From Eubacterium callanderi (lineage in GTDB: Bacteria > Bacillota > Clostridia > Eubacteriales > Eubacteriaceae), in the NCBI RefSeq assembly GCF_900142645.1, contig NZ_FRBP01000001.1:355754-419753 (forward strand): a stretch of 64,000 bases of DNA, in the 5' to 3' direction. The position numbers and the translations under genes are program-made. Positions 1-7,999 of the stretch are shown piece by piece. Position 1 is the first letter of the stretch; every line of letters begins with the position of its first letter. Below the pieces are notes generated by a model. It made no database searches. It was not told where the DNA came from and saw only the letters and a program-made list of their open reading frames with translations.

Positions 1-280
1 AGAGGGAGGTTGATACTGAGTAAGAAATAGCAACAGATCCGTCAACCTTGGCAATTTCTTCAACGGCAATGGCATAATCAAGGTAATCTCCACCCTGTCC
101 GCCGTATTCTTTTGGATAAGGAAGGCCAATCAGCCCCATTTCACCCATTTTTTTATAAGCGTCAACCGGAAAAGTACTTGTCTCGTCTCTTTCCCGGACA
201 CCTGGCAATAATTCTTTTTCCGCAAATTCACGTACAGCCTTCTGCAATGCCAACCTTTTATCATCTAACTGAAAATCCAT
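1..280 (-). CDS. Acyl-CoA dehydrogenase, N-terminal part (runs off the window)
   Basis: The first 93 codons are visible; the rest lies beyond the left edge. The translation starts MDFQLDDKRLALQKAVREFA and continues with KMGEMGLIGLPYPKEYGGQG and EEIAKVDGSVAISYSVSTS. This is the all-helical N-terminal domain of FAD-dependent acyl-CoA dehydrogenases, close to the short-chain/butyryl-CoA type. The family oxidises acyl-CoA at C2-C3 or, with electron-bifurcating EtfAB, reduces crotonyl-CoA. The ATG at 280 has an AAGGAG site a few bases upstream. It is the third gene of an operon with crotonase and a CoA transferase, so it probably acts on the same C4-type acyl-CoA. Which substrate it uses cannot be told from this fragment. 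Confidence 0.9.
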   Translation of the reverse strand, partial: MDFQLDDKRLALQKAVREFAEKELLPGVRERDETSTFPVDAYKKMGEMGLIGLPYPKEYGGQGGDYLDYAIAVEEIAKVDGSVAISYSVSTSL

Positions 281-322
281 TTAAAAAACTCCTTTTTATA
301 TCTTTTAATATTTAAAAACTTT

Positions 323-1879
323 TTAATTACCTTTTATTCCCATTAACTCGTCCCGGAAAATCCGCCAGTCCATGAGCGCCGGCTCTCCGTCCATTTTAGG
401 TGCAAAGTCCATTTGATCAAGGACATCTTTTTGCAAATCAATCCCCGGGGCGATTTCAATGAGATATACACCGTCTTTTCTCAGTTCGAAAACAGCGCGT
501 TCAGTAATATACATGACCGGTTGACCGGTTTTGTTAGCGTAATCTCCACTAAAGGTAATCTGTTCTGCCTCTGTTATAAATTTTTTAGATTTGCCTTCCT
601 GGATAATTTTAATTTTTCCGTCTTTAATCTCAGTCTTTAGCCCTCCAGCGGTAAACGTACCACAGAAGTAAACCTTCTTTGCGTTTTGTGTAATATTGAT
701 AAAGCCACCACACCCTGCAATTCTTGGTCCAAATTTGGAAACGTTAATATTTCCTTTTTCATCTGCCTGAGCCAGTCCAAGAAATGCCAGGTCGACTCCA
801 CCACCATCATAAAAATCAAACTGATAAGCCTGATCCAGAATGCACTCTGGATTGAGCGCTGCGCCAAACTGTGATCCCCCTTGTGGAACACCGCCAATCG
901 GACCAGCCTCAACAGTCAACGTCATATAATCGCCAATTCCTTCTTCATTTGCGACACGAGAAATATACTCAGGTATACCAATTCCAAGATTGACGACACT
1001 GTCCTCCATAAGCTCAAGGGCGGCCCGCCTTCCAATAATCTTTTTGGTACACATACAGTCTGCTTTTGTATCACCAAGCGGTGACTGTGTTGCACCGGTC
1101 AATGAAGCATCAAAAGGATGTCCAAAACACTGCTGATGGTCTCCTTCTTCTGCGACAACGACTGCGTCAACATAAATCCGGGGAATTTTCACCAATCTGG
1201 GATCAAGGGTACCGCCCTTTACAATTTTTTCGACCTGTACCACGACTTTTCCACCGCTGTTTTTAGCTGCCTGAGCGATGGAGGTTGCCTCAAGAGAAGC
1301 GACCTCGTTTTCGACCGTAACATTGCCGTATTCGTCAGCATAGCTTCCCCTTAAAAAAGCAACGTGGACTGGAAAAGCTTTGTAAAGCAATTTTTCCTGC
1401 CCATTGATGTCAATCAACTCGACAATGTCATCTTTGGTGATCTCATTTAGTTTCCCTCCCTGATTTCTGGGGTCAACAAAGGTGTTTAAACCAACATGTG
1501 TAATTGTTCCGACACGGTTCCCCGCAATATCTCTGAAAAGCTGAGAAATGGTTCCCTGTGGCAGATTGTAGCCTTCAATTTTATTATCAATTACCATGGT
1601 TCCAAGCTGAGGAACCATATTCCAATGACCGCCGATAACACGCTTTACCATGCCCTCATGGGCAAAGTGGTCAGCCCCGCTGCCATCCCGGTTTCCCTGA
1701 GCTGCTGCGTAAATCAATGTAAGGTTTTTAGGTTCCCCCGTTTCCAGAAAGCGTTTTTCCAATGCTTTTGTCAGCGTTTCAGGACAGCAGCTCCCAACAA
1801 AGCCTCCAGTAACAATAATTTGATTATTTTGAACCAGATCTGCTGCTTGCTTGGGTGTTAAAACAGGTATATGTTTCAT
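323..1879 (-). CDS. Acyl-CoA:acetate / 3-ketoacid CoA-transferase (propionate CoA-transferase family)
   Basis: A 518-residue single-chain CoA transferase with both the alpha-like half (residues 1-270) and beta-like half (280-518) fused, as in YdiF/Pct-type family I enzymes. The N-terminal half has the glycine-rich GGFVGSCCPE segment near 25-34. The second half carries VNLGIGIPEYIS (296-307) and TVEAGPIGG, whose Glu at about 324 fits the catalytic glutamate that forms the glutamyl-CoA thioester. These enzymes move CoA between short-chain acids such as acetate, butyrate or crotonate. It sits 9 bp after the crotonase stop and about 40 bp before the acyl-CoA dehydrogenase start, clearly one transcript. 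The pairing suggests activation or release of a C4 or similar acid. The exact substrate is not determinable here. Confidence 0.9.
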   Translation of the reverse strand: MKHIPVLTPKQAADLVQNNQIIVTGGFVGSCCPETLTKALEKRFLETGEPKNLTLIYAAAQGNRDGSGADHFAHEGMVKRVIGGHWNMVPQLGTMVIDNKIEGYNLPQGTISQLFRDIAGNRVGTITHVGLNTFVDPRNQGGKLNEITKDDIVELIDINGQEKLLYKAFPVHVAFLRGSYADEYGNVTVENEVASLEATSIAQAAKNSGGKVVVQVEKIVKGGTLDPRLVKIPRIYVDAVVVAEEGDHQQCFGHPFDASLTGATQSPLGDTKADCMCTKKIIGRRAALELMEDSVVNLGIGIPEYISRVANEEGIGDYMTLTVEAGPIGGVPQGGSQFGAALNPECILDQAYQFDFYDGGGVDLAFLGLAQADEKGNINVSKFGPRIAGCGGFINITQNAKKVYFCGTFTAGGLKTEIKDGKIKIIQEGKSKKFITEAEQITFSGDYANKTGQPVMYITERAVFELRKDGVYLIEIAPGIDLQKDVLDQMDFAPKMDGEPALMDWRIFRDELMGIKGN

Positions 1880-1888
1880 CTCATCACC

Positions 1889-2665
1889 CTAAAAGTCCTT
1901 TAAAGCTGCTTTTCTTTTTTCCAGAAACGCACTCATACCCTCTTTTTTGTCATTTGTAGAAAACGCCAGACCAAAAAGATCTGATTCAAATCTGCAACCT
2001 GAAGCCAAGTCAACATCCATACCGGTATTGATAGCAGATTTTGCCAGTGCTACGGCATAGCTCGCTTTACTGATGATTTTTTCTGCCATTTTCAAGCAGG
2101 TGCTCATTAATTCATCTTTTGGAACAACTTTATTGGCTAAACCAATCCGGTATGCCTCCTGTGCATCAATTTGATCGGTTGTAAAAATCAGTTCTTTCGC
2201 TCTTCCTTTTCCTACAAGTCTCGGTAAACGTTGAGTGCCTCCAAAGCCAGGAAGGATTCCAAGATTTACCTCAGGCTGGGCAAACTTCGCATTATCAGCT
2301 GCAATACGAATATCGCAGGCCATAGACAACTCACAACCGCCCCCTAAAGCGTAGCCGTTAACCGCTGCGATGGTCACCTGCGGAATATTTTCAAGCTTAG
2401 CAAACGTTTCATGGGCCAGCAGGCACATCTGCCGACCTTCCACCGGAGTGCCATTCACCATTTCTGCAATATCTGCACCTGCAACAAAAGCTTTCTCGCC
2501 AGACCCGATTACGATTACAACTTTAATGTCTTTACGTTCCTCGATTTCACTTACAAGCTGCTTTAATTCTGAAAGGGTTTCGCTATTCAGAGCATTGAGC
2601 GCTTTTGGACGATTAATTGTAATCACACCAACTTCATTTTCCACATTAAATAATAAATTGTTCAT
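1889..2665 (-). CDS. crt: Enoyl-CoA hydratase (crotonase)
   Basis: A 258-residue cytoplasmic crotonase, the normal family length. Visible signatures are the oxyanion-hole segment AGADIAEM (63-69), ALGGGCELSMACDIRIAAD (106-124) with Glu112, and FAQPEVNLGILPGFGGTQ with Glu132; the two glutamates match the general acid/base pair of enoyl-CoA hydratases. It adds water across the 2,3 double bond of crotonyl-CoA-type substrates to give 3-hydroxyacyl-CoA, or the reverse. The ATG follows a GGGGG-rich ribosome site. It is the first gene of the crt, CoA transferase, acyl-CoA dehydrogenase operon and is read from a consensus promoter about 150 bp upstream. The gene symbol is by family; substrate could be another short enoyl-CoA. 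Confidence 0.9.
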   Translation of the reverse strand: MNNLLFNVENEVGVITINRPKALNALNSETLSELKQLVSEIEERKDIKVVIVIGSGEKAFVAGADIAEMVNGTPVEGRQMCLLAHETFAKLENIPQVTIAAVNGYALGGGCELSMACDIRIAADNAKFAQPEVNLGILPGFGGTQRLPRLVGKGRAKELIFTTDQIDAQEAYRIGLANKVVPKDELMSTCLKMAEKIISKASYAVALAKSAINTGMDVDLASGCRFESDLFGLAFSTNDKKEGMSAFLEKRKAALKDF

Positions 2666-2760
2666 TGTAGAACCCCCTAAAAATAATCTATTTTATGTAA
2701 AAATCTTGGATGTACATATTTTGTATAAAAATAGATAGCATGCAAATTATACAAGCTATA

Positions 2761-2780
2761 AAAACCGCCTTTCGGCGTTT
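2761..2780 (-). promoter_or_regulatory. Hairpin with T-run in the crt leader (possible attenuator)
   Basis: On the minus strand CGCC and GGCG pair around a GAAA tetraloop, extended by A-T pairs with one bulge, and are followed by a run of T. It lies inside the untranslated leader between the crt promoter and the crt start, where a terminator would reduce operon expression. The stem is short, so it may be only partly effective. Confidence 0.4.
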
Positions 2781-2821
2781 CCTTATAAAAATACTTTGTA
2801 TGCAAATTACTCGTTGGCTAT

Positions 2822-2850
2822 AATATACACCCTATAACATTTTCTGTCAA
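2822..2850 (-). promoter_or_regulatory. SigA-type promoter of the crt operon
   Basis: TTGACA (2845-2850) and TATATT (2822-2827) are separated by exactly 17 bp on the minus strand, a near-consensus vegetative promoter. Predicted transcription start is near 2815, leaving a leader of about 150 nt before crt. Confidence 0.8.
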
Positions 2851-2875
2851 GATATTTTCAAATTTTTTTAAAATT

Positions 2876-2922
2876 CTTAAAAAAATACCACCATCAATAC
2901 ATTGGGAGACCATTGATGGTGG
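2876..2922 (-). terminator. Strong intrinsic terminator upstream of the crt promoter
   Basis: An 11-bp perfect stem, CCACCATCAAT with ATTGATGGTGG, has a 13-nt loop and a long U-run when read on the minus strand. It insulates the crt promoter from upstream transcription. The SpoIIM-like gene upstream has its own terminator, so the transcript ended here is not obvious. Confidence 0.75.
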
Positions 2923-3311
2923 AGAGAGGGGACTTATAAGAGAATAAATCCTATACATTTTATATTTTACACCGTATTCGAAAAAAAAGATATATGTAAA
3001 AAGTGCAAATTTCATTTTTTTATAAACTTGTTCTTATTTTATGCATAAAATACCCTTTTAAAATTATCTTTTTTTCTTCACACATTACCATTTTCCTGAA
3101 AATATACTCATAGCTCTCAAGCATCGCTAAAATAAAAAACATACTCCTTTGTACATTTTAATTACTATTTTTATTTTATAATAATTTTCACGAAAAGATA
3201 TACTTTAACGACCAGAAAAAAATCACTCACGATACAGCAAAATAAGTGTTTCAAATGCTTTTTCAGGTGCTGTTTAAAACATTAAACCTGATATAAATCA
3301 AATTTTATCTG
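2923..3311. other. AT-rich gap without a convincing gene
   Basis: Very AT-rich. On the minus strand there is a 40-codon open frame at 3142-3020 (first residues MFFILAMLESYEY) next to an AAAGGAG, but the spacing to the first ATG is only about 1 nt and no homology is recognised. A second frame at 3015-2818 runs through the terminator and looks accidental. A small RNA or leader ending at the 2876-2922 terminator is possible. Confidence 0.4.
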
Positions 3312-3356
3312 AGGAAAATTTAAAGCAGAGTCCATTATCGAAATAGGCCTGCTTTT
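3312..3356 (-). terminator. Terminator of the SpoIIM-like gene
   Basis: On the minus strand AAAGCAG (just after the stop codon) pairs with CTGCTTT, with extra pairing of GCC and GG inside, followed by a T-rich stretch. Medium strength. Confidence 0.5.
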
Positions 3357-3357
3357 A

Positions 3358-3987
3358 TTATATGGCAAAATTTATTAACAGAGGCGTAAGGTAGCTCTCG
3401 ATCAGCGCCGCAATAATCAGCAGCGGAACAATGATCAGCAAATATGTTCTCAGCACATTAATAAGCTCTTCCTTTAACCGGATACCTGAATCAGATTTAC
3501 AGACAATGAGACACAGTGTTTTACAAATGTAGAACCCCAAAGAAATTCCCAAAAATAACGCAGTCAGCTCAAAAATACCATGGGGCAAAATTCCAAACAC
3601 AATCATCTTTCCAACTGAGGCAGCTCCCGTCATTTTTACCATTGCAAAGACAACGGACAATGAAGCCGCGTTAATAAGAACAACCCATACCGGTAGGAAT
3701 AAGAAAGGCATAAAGCCCAGCAGTATTGATATGGTTGTGGCCTGGAGATTATTAAAAAACAGACTTCCAGATGCTATGCTGCCATCCGCATTCAATATAT
3801 CTTTACTTAAAATGGCTTCTGTAAACGCCTTGAACAGCGCTTCAACTGCTTCTTGATGCCCCAGCAGCACAAAATAAAGCAGGACGCTGAATCCTACAAA
3901 CACAAGTGCTAAAGTAATAAAAATCCAAAGGATTTTTGATTTTAAAAATTTCCCTATCTGAAGATACTGCTCTTTAACAAAATTCAT
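3358..3987 (-). CDS. SpoIIM-like (DUF95 / stage II sporulation M family) membrane protein
   Basis: A 209-residue integral membrane protein with about five hydrophobic segments (roughly 18-38, 80-105, 108-130, 133-155, 180-205). The segment FGILPHGIFELTALFLGISL is the hallmark PHG-x-E motif of the SpoIIM/DUF95 family. In sporulating Firmicutes SpoIIM belongs to the DMP peptidoglycan machinery of engulfment. Family members are also common in non-sporulating bacteria and archaea, where their role is unknown. Here the gene stands alone with its own terminator and without spoIID or spoIIP neighbours, so a sporulation role is not supported. The ATG at 3987 is preceded by an AGGAG-type site. Confidence 0.8.
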   Translation of the reverse strand: MNFVKEQYLQIGKFLKSKILWIFITLALVFVGFSVLLYFVLLGHQEAVEALFKAFTEAILSKDILNADGSIASGSLFFNNLQATTISILLGFMPFLFLPVWVVLINAASLSVVFAMVKMTGAASVGKMIVFGILPHGIFELTALFLGISLGFYICKTLCLIVCKSDSGIRLKEELINVLRTYLLIIVPLLIIAALIESYLTPLLINFAI

Positions 3988-4060
3988 CAGTTTTCTCCTT
4001 GTGACTATATTAACTCCATTATACTTGCATTTTCTTCAAAGCGCAATGATTTTAAAACAA

Positions 4061-4087
4061 TAAAAGCACCCCAAACGAGGTGCTTCA
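4061..4087 (-). terminator. Terminator of the 4089-4910 gene
   Basis: AAGCACC and GGTGCTT form a 7-bp stem with an 8-nt loop, followed on the minus strand by TTTTATTGT. It begins immediately after the stop codon of the unknown membrane protein gene. Confidence 0.75.
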
Positions 4088-4088
4088 C

Positions 4089-4910
4089 TTAAGCTTCTAC
4101 AATTCTCAAGTTATAAATTCCATGATAGACATCATCTGCCTTATCTAAATGTAAAAAGCCTGCTGTTTTTTCTCCCAGCACATTTTTAAAGCTACATTTA
4201 ATATCAACGTTCTTCGCTGAAGTCAGTGGAATGTACAGGTCAATTCCAACAGTATTATGCGGCGGTATGAGCAACGCATGATCCATACTCTTTGTTCCCT
4301 TTATCTCTTCGTTTAAAGCTTCCAGACCAATGCTGATAACCGGCAAATCACTTTCATTTTTAAGATGGCACGGAATCTTTACCCAATCTGTTTTTTTATT
4401 AATTGGAATTACCAGCTGTTTATGATGCTCCAAGTCTCCTGGCATTGGAAGACTCTCAACCTTTTTTCCATTTTTGGGGTACAACGTAATAAAAGACAGC
4501 TTCGCAACATCGATCGGTTCTTTTCCCTTCTTTTTTACAGCACCAGATCCTCTGTTGACATAAAATGCACTGAACGATAAAGTCAATGTTCCGGCATAAA
4601 TTAATAGCCCAGTAAAGATCATAACCCATTGGTTGATATGATATGCATTAAACCAGGCGTTTCGCATGTCACCGCAGAGAATAAACACGAACGCCAAAAT
4701 AAATGGAAAAACTGCCATAAGGATCAGCATACGAAACAAAAATTGGTTTTCATCCTCCTTTTTAAATTTAAAAAAGAAATATCCTCCAGCTAAAATAAAC
4801 GGAAGCATTAAAACCAAAAGATTCCGTATACCAAAACCGACCAACAGAATCAATACGCAAATAACAGCATACAGTCTGCTGAACCATTCTTCTTCATAAA
4901 GATTTTTCAT
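4089..4910 (-). CDS. Unknown membrane protein with extramembrane beta-rich C-terminal half
   Basis: A 273-residue protein of a family I do not recognise. The N-terminal half has four hydrophobic segments (about 11-28, 30-46, 58-80, 92-115) with short charged links. From about residue 125 to the end it is soluble and beta-rich; phrases such as MPGDLEHHKQLVIPINKK and LIPPHNTVGIDLYIPLTSAK resemble an immunoglobulin-like or FixG-like fold, but this is only an impression. The gene is monocistronic: it has its own terminator downstream and about 100 bp of non-coding DNA upstream. No catalytic motif, cysteine pair or signal peptidase site is evident. Function unknown. Confidence 0.75.
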   Translation of the reverse strand: MKNLYEEEWFSRLYAVICVLILLVGFGIRNLLVLMLPFILAGGYFFFKFKKEDENQFLFRMLILMAVFPFILAFVFILCGDMRNAWFNAYHINQWVMIFTGLLIYAGTLTLSFSAFYVNRGSGAVKKKGKEPIDVAKLSFITLYPKNGKKVESLPMPGDLEHHKQLVIPINKKTDWVKIPCHLKNESDLPVISIGLEALNEEIKGTKSMDHALLIPPHNTVGIDLYIPLTSAKNVDIKCSFKNVLGEKTAGFLHLDKADDVYHGIYNLRIVEA

Positions 4911-5013
4911 TCTATATACAAACGCTCCTTCAGAACTTTTTCTCTATTTTAGCACACTTGATTTAATCTGTCTGAAAAAACAAAAGGAATTTAATATTTA
5001 AGCGTTTTCCGTT

Positions 5014-5748
5014 TTATTCTATGAGTTCTTTTATCAGTGCTATCAGCGCGTTCTCACACTCTTCAATGGCAAAATTTTCTGTTTTCAAATATTCAAAATA
5101 AGTGGCCGACCTGGCGCAGGTGATAAGAACAGCTTTTTCCAGCAGTTCTCTGAAGACCGTCATTTCATTGGGGACAGCATTAAAATTCTCCCGCTTCATA
5201 AAATAGTCAAGGTCAATATCCAAAATTAAAGGCAAGGACTCACGGCCATTGAAGATTGATAAATCAAATTCTGCTGCACAAAACATTTCATCGTTTAGTG
5301 TCCCAAACTTTTCTTCAGGCACCAGGTAATGCTTTCCTGTAGCGTAACAATGCTTTTCCATGCAATTAATCATATGATAATCAATAAGATACCCCAATTC
5401 CATGGCCGTATTAATATGCTCATCATTTCGCATTAAGGGCATCTTATCAGCTAAAGTCTCTAACTCCAAAGGATTAACTGCTTCCAAAATTTTTTTCTGA
5501 AATATAGAAAACAACTTCTCTTCCCTTTCGGGATCAATGGCCATTGCCTTTTGGTAAGCGTGCAGCCAAAAAGGCGGATTGGTGTCAGGATGGTAATCAA
5601 TACTGACTAATACTCCTGGCATTCCCCGTTTTAGAGCTTCTCTGGCCCATACCAGCAATGCATATTGATGGTTATCTACGATATACATCTTTTTTTCACG
5701 GAAAGGAATAATCCTCAAATTTTCTTTTTTTAAAAACTCATCAACCAT
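5014..5748 (-). CDS. UPF0489 family protein (arginase/deacetylase-like fold)
   Basis: A 244-residue soluble protein. YIVDNHQYALLVW (about 23-35), VSIDYHPDTNPPFW (48-61) and LILDIDLDYFM (171-181) match the conserved blocks of the UPF0489 family (related to human C5orf22). Its His and Asp residues resemble the metal ligands of the arginase/histone-deacetylase fold. No substrate is established for bacterial members that I know of. The start overlaps the end of dusB by 8 bp, so it is translationally coupled as the last gene of coaX-dusB-UPF0489. Association with tRNA modification or CoA metabolism would be speculation from position only. Confidence 0.75.
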   Translation of the reverse strand: MVDEFLKKENLRIIPFREKKMYIVDNHQYALLVWAREALKRGMPGVLVSIDYHPDTNPPFWLHAYQKAMAIDPEREEKLFSIFQKKILEAVNPLELETLADKMPLMRNDEHINTAMELGYLIDYHMINCMEKHCYATGKHYLVPEEKFGTLNDEMFCAAEFDLSIFNGRESLPLILDIDLDYFMKRENFNAVPNEMTVFRELLEKAVLITCARSATYFEYLKTENFAIEECENALIALIKELIE

Positions 5749-6715
5749 AATTTTCTTCCATATATTGGTTTAAAAGTATCAGGACATCTTCTTTTGTACA
5801 TACCTTGAAAATTTCATTTCTCAAATTAGTCGCGTTCTTCAGGCCCTTTGTGTAAGCAGCCAAATGCTTTCGCATCTCCTTGATGGCTACCTCTGGCCGC
5901 TTCATCATACCTACCAGTTCAACATGCTTAATGGCAGTTTGAATCCGTTCTTCCGGAGATGGTACCGGCAGTGTTTCACCTGTAGAGAGCCGATGATTAA
6001 TCTCACGAAAAATAAAGGGATTACCGACTGAGGCCCGGCCAATCATCACAGCATCACATCCAGTGGTTTCAAAGGCCTGGACAGCCTTTTCACCACTGTC
6101 TATATCGCCATTCAAAATTATTGGGATTCTGCTGTTCTTTTTGACTTCCTCAATAATTTTCCAGTCAGCTTTTCCTGAATAAAAAGCATCTCGCGTTCTA
6201 CCATGAATGGTATGGGCATCGGCTCCTGCTTCCTCAAGAATTTCAGCCACTTCTCTTACATTTACACTCTGGGCGTCCCAGCCGATACGCGTTTTGATAA
6301 TAACAGGTTTTTCACTTACTTTTTTTATTGCCCGGATAACCGCTCCCAAACGTTCTGGGTTTCGCATTAACGCTGATCCTTCGCCATTTTTAACAATTTT
6401 AGGCGCCGGACACCCTGCGTTAAAATCTAGAAACGCAAACGCAGTGGCATTAATATATTTTTCTACAACTTCACTTAATATTTCAGGCTCTGAGCCAAAA
6501 AGCTGGATTCCTGCAGGCGCTTCCTCGTCACAGGTGAGCATTAATTCAGCGGTCTTTTTATCTTTGTAATAAAGCCCCTTGCCGCTGATCATTTCGCTGA
6601 AAACAGCACCTGCTCCATATCTCTTAGCAATCAAACGAAATGGCAGGTTAGTATAACCTGCCATCGGTGCTAGAAATATACGGTTTTTTATCTCTATATT
6701 TCCTATTTTAAACAT
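5741..6715 (-). CDS. dusB: tRNA-dihydrouridine synthase DusB
   Basis: A 324-residue FMN enzyme that reduces specific uridines of tRNA to dihydrouridine using NADPH. The TIM barrel starts with NRIFLAPMAGYTNLPFR (11-27). NAGCPAPK (99-106) supplies the catalytic Cys at 102. KTRIGWD and HGRTRDAFYSG follow, with the FMN phosphate site NGDI and IGRASVGNPF near the barrel end, then the helical tRNA-binding domain (about 245-324). The ATG at 6715 follows the coaX stop directly, with no gap, and the gene overlaps UPF0489 at its 3' end. The same neighbourhood (coaX and a dus gene near ftsH) occurs in Bacillus, where the homologue is yacF/dusB. Confidence 0.95.
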   Translation of the reverse strand: MFKIGNIEIKNRIFLAPMAGYTNLPFRLIAKRYGAGAVFSEMISGKGLYYKDKKTAELMLTCDEEAPAGIQLFGSEPEILSEVVEKYINATAFAFLDFNAGCPAPKIVKNGEGSALMRNPERLGAVIRAIKKVSEKPVIIKTRIGWDAQSVNVREVAEILEEAGADAHTIHGRTRDAFYSGKADWKIIEEVKKNSRIPIILNGDIDSGEKAVQAFETTGCDAVMIGRASVGNPFIFREINHRLSTGETLPVPSPEERIQTAIKHVELVGMMKRPEVAIKEMRKHLAAYTKGLKNATNLRNEIFKVCTKEDVLILLNQYMEENYG

Positions 6716-7501
6716 CTATCTTCCTCTGGATGTCTTTATGTTTTTATCATGAATGATCTTAAGGCCTTTTAGTGAAAGCTGGGGATCAAAAATATCGATG
6801 GCTCTTGTCTCTTCGTGGAACATTCTTCCATAGCCCCCTGTTGCAACCACCTTAACCCCTTTTATACCTATTTCTTCGATCATTCTTGAGACAATATACT
6901 CGACCTGGCCAATATAACCATAAACCAAACCAGCCTGCATACTGGTAACGGTGTCTTTTCCCAATATCGAAACGGGCTTTTCAATCGCGATATTGGGAAG
7001 CTGGGCGGCGTTCCTGAAAAGTGCCTCCGCTGAAATCTGTATCCCAGGTGAAGTGACCTTAGCCACAAACGCACCGTTTTTATCCACATAATCATACGTG
7101 GTCGCTGTACCAAAATCCAAGACAATGACTGGTCCGCCATAAAGATTATATGCCGCTACAGCATCGATAATCCGGTCCGCACCTACTTCTGCCGGATCAC
7201 TGGTCTGGATCGGCATCCCTGTTTTTATTCCTGGCCCCACTACCAAAGGCTCAACATTAAATAATTTTTTTACTCCATTATTCAAAGAATACATAATATT
7301 CGGGACTACAGAAGCTGCTATCACACTTTCGACTTCATGGTAATCCAGATGATCATTTTCAAAAAATCCCTGAAACATCACTGCATATTCATCAGAGGTC
7401 CTGGGCGTTTTTGAAACAAATCGCCAGGAGCAGAGGATTTCGTCGTCTTTAAAGACCCCGATTTCTGTATTTGTGTTTCCTACATCAATGACTAAAATCA
7501 T
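6716..7501 (-). CDS. coaX: Type III pantothenate kinase
   Basis: A 261-residue ASKHA-fold kinase that phosphorylates pantothenate in the first step of CoA synthesis. It is not feedback-inhibited by CoA, unlike CoaA. The sequence shows the phosphate loop DVGNTN (6-11), PGIKTGM (90-96), GADRI (107-111) and DFGTATTYD (129-137), plus the later adenosine region ATGGYGRMF. The length is typical. It lies downstream of the ftsH/thioesterase block as in B. subtilis, where coaX follows ftsH, and forms a tight operon with dusB (stop and start adjoining) and UPF0489. The ATG at 7501 has an AGAGG site about 11 nt upstream. Confidence 0.95.
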   Translation of the reverse strand: MILVIDVGNTNTEIGVFKDDEILCSWRFVSKTPRTSDEYAVMFQGFFENDHLDYHEVESVIAASVVPNIMYSLNNGVKKLFNVEPLVVGPGIKTGMPIQTSDPAEVGADRIIDAVAAYNLYGGPVIVLDFGTATTYDYVDKNGAFVAKVTSPGIQISAEALFRNAAQLPNIAIEKPVSILGKDTVTSMQAGLVYGYIGQVEYIVSRMIEEIGIKGVKVVATGGYGRMFHEETRAIDIFDPQLSLKGLKIIHDKNIKTSRGR

Positions 7502-7519
7502 GCGCTATTCTACCTCTGT

Positions 7520-7918
7520 CTACTTAGGATTTTTTTTCTGGAGAACCTTCCCCATAAACTTCATCTTCTGAACAACAAAGCGCTGGTGTGTTCCTTCACC
7601 AATTTTTTGAACGGTATCCCAGGCTTCTACTGTAAAGTCCAAACGTCTGCTTTCAATATTGGAAAGCACTACCTTTATGCGCACCTTCATTCCTACCGGT
7701 GTGGCGGCAATGTGGTTTAAATTAATGTTGACCCCAACGGTTGTCTGCTCATCGGGCAGGCACAGCTCAGCCATCTCATAGGCCGCATTCTCGGCCCATG
7801 CCACTAAAATCGGAGTTGCCAGGACCTCAAGTCCTCCACTTCCCATTGCCTGAGCTGTCTCAGTACGGGTTACCATATAATCTTTTTTAAGCTCCATACC
7901 AACTTTAAGTTCTTGCAT
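7520..7918 (-). CDS. FlK-like hot-dog thioesterase
   Basis: A 132-residue single-domain hot-dog protein. The order of blocks ATPILVAWAENAAYEMAEL, TVGVNINLNHIAATPVGMKV and DFTVEAWDTVQKIGEGTHQR matches the thioesterase family that includes fluoroacetyl-CoA thioesterase FlK. The Thr/Glu/His residues seen here (Thr near 36, Glu near 43, His near 68) agree with that family's catalytic set. Such proteins hydrolyse small acyl-CoAs; the physiological substrate in anaerobes is unknown. It lies between the ftsH terminator and coaX, 18 bp ahead of coaX, and may be the first gene of the coaX operon. Confidence 0.8.
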   Translation of the reverse strand: MQELKVGMELKKDYMVTRTETAQAMGSGGLEVLATPILVAWAENAAYEMAELCLPDEQTTVGVNINLNHIAATPVGMKVRIKVVLSNIESRRLDFTVEAWDTVQKIGEGTHQRFVVQKMKFMGKVLQKKNPK

Positions 7919-7956
7919 CTTAATTGTTCCCTTCTTTTATTGGTCGTCTATTAGCG

Positions 7957-7986
7957 AAAAAAGCCGTTATTGCTAACGGCTTTTTT
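7957..7986 (-). terminator. ftsH operon terminator (can act both ways)
   Basis: A 13-bp perfect stem (A6 GCCGTTA with TAACGGC T6) has a TTGC loop. It lies just beyond the ftsH stop, ending the tRNA-tilS-hpt-ftsH transcript. Confidence 0.9.
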
Positions 7987-7999
7987 GTTTATTTACTTT

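Noticed and set aside
2818..3015. 65-residue minus-strand open frame upstream of crt
   Set aside because: It has no ribosome site, runs through a strong terminator and the crt promoter, and its composition follows the AT-rich DNA.
3358..3987. Evidence for sporulation from the SpoIIM-like gene and spoVG
   Set aside because: Both families occur in non-sporulating bacteria, and the sporulation genes expected in the purR-ftsH block are missing.
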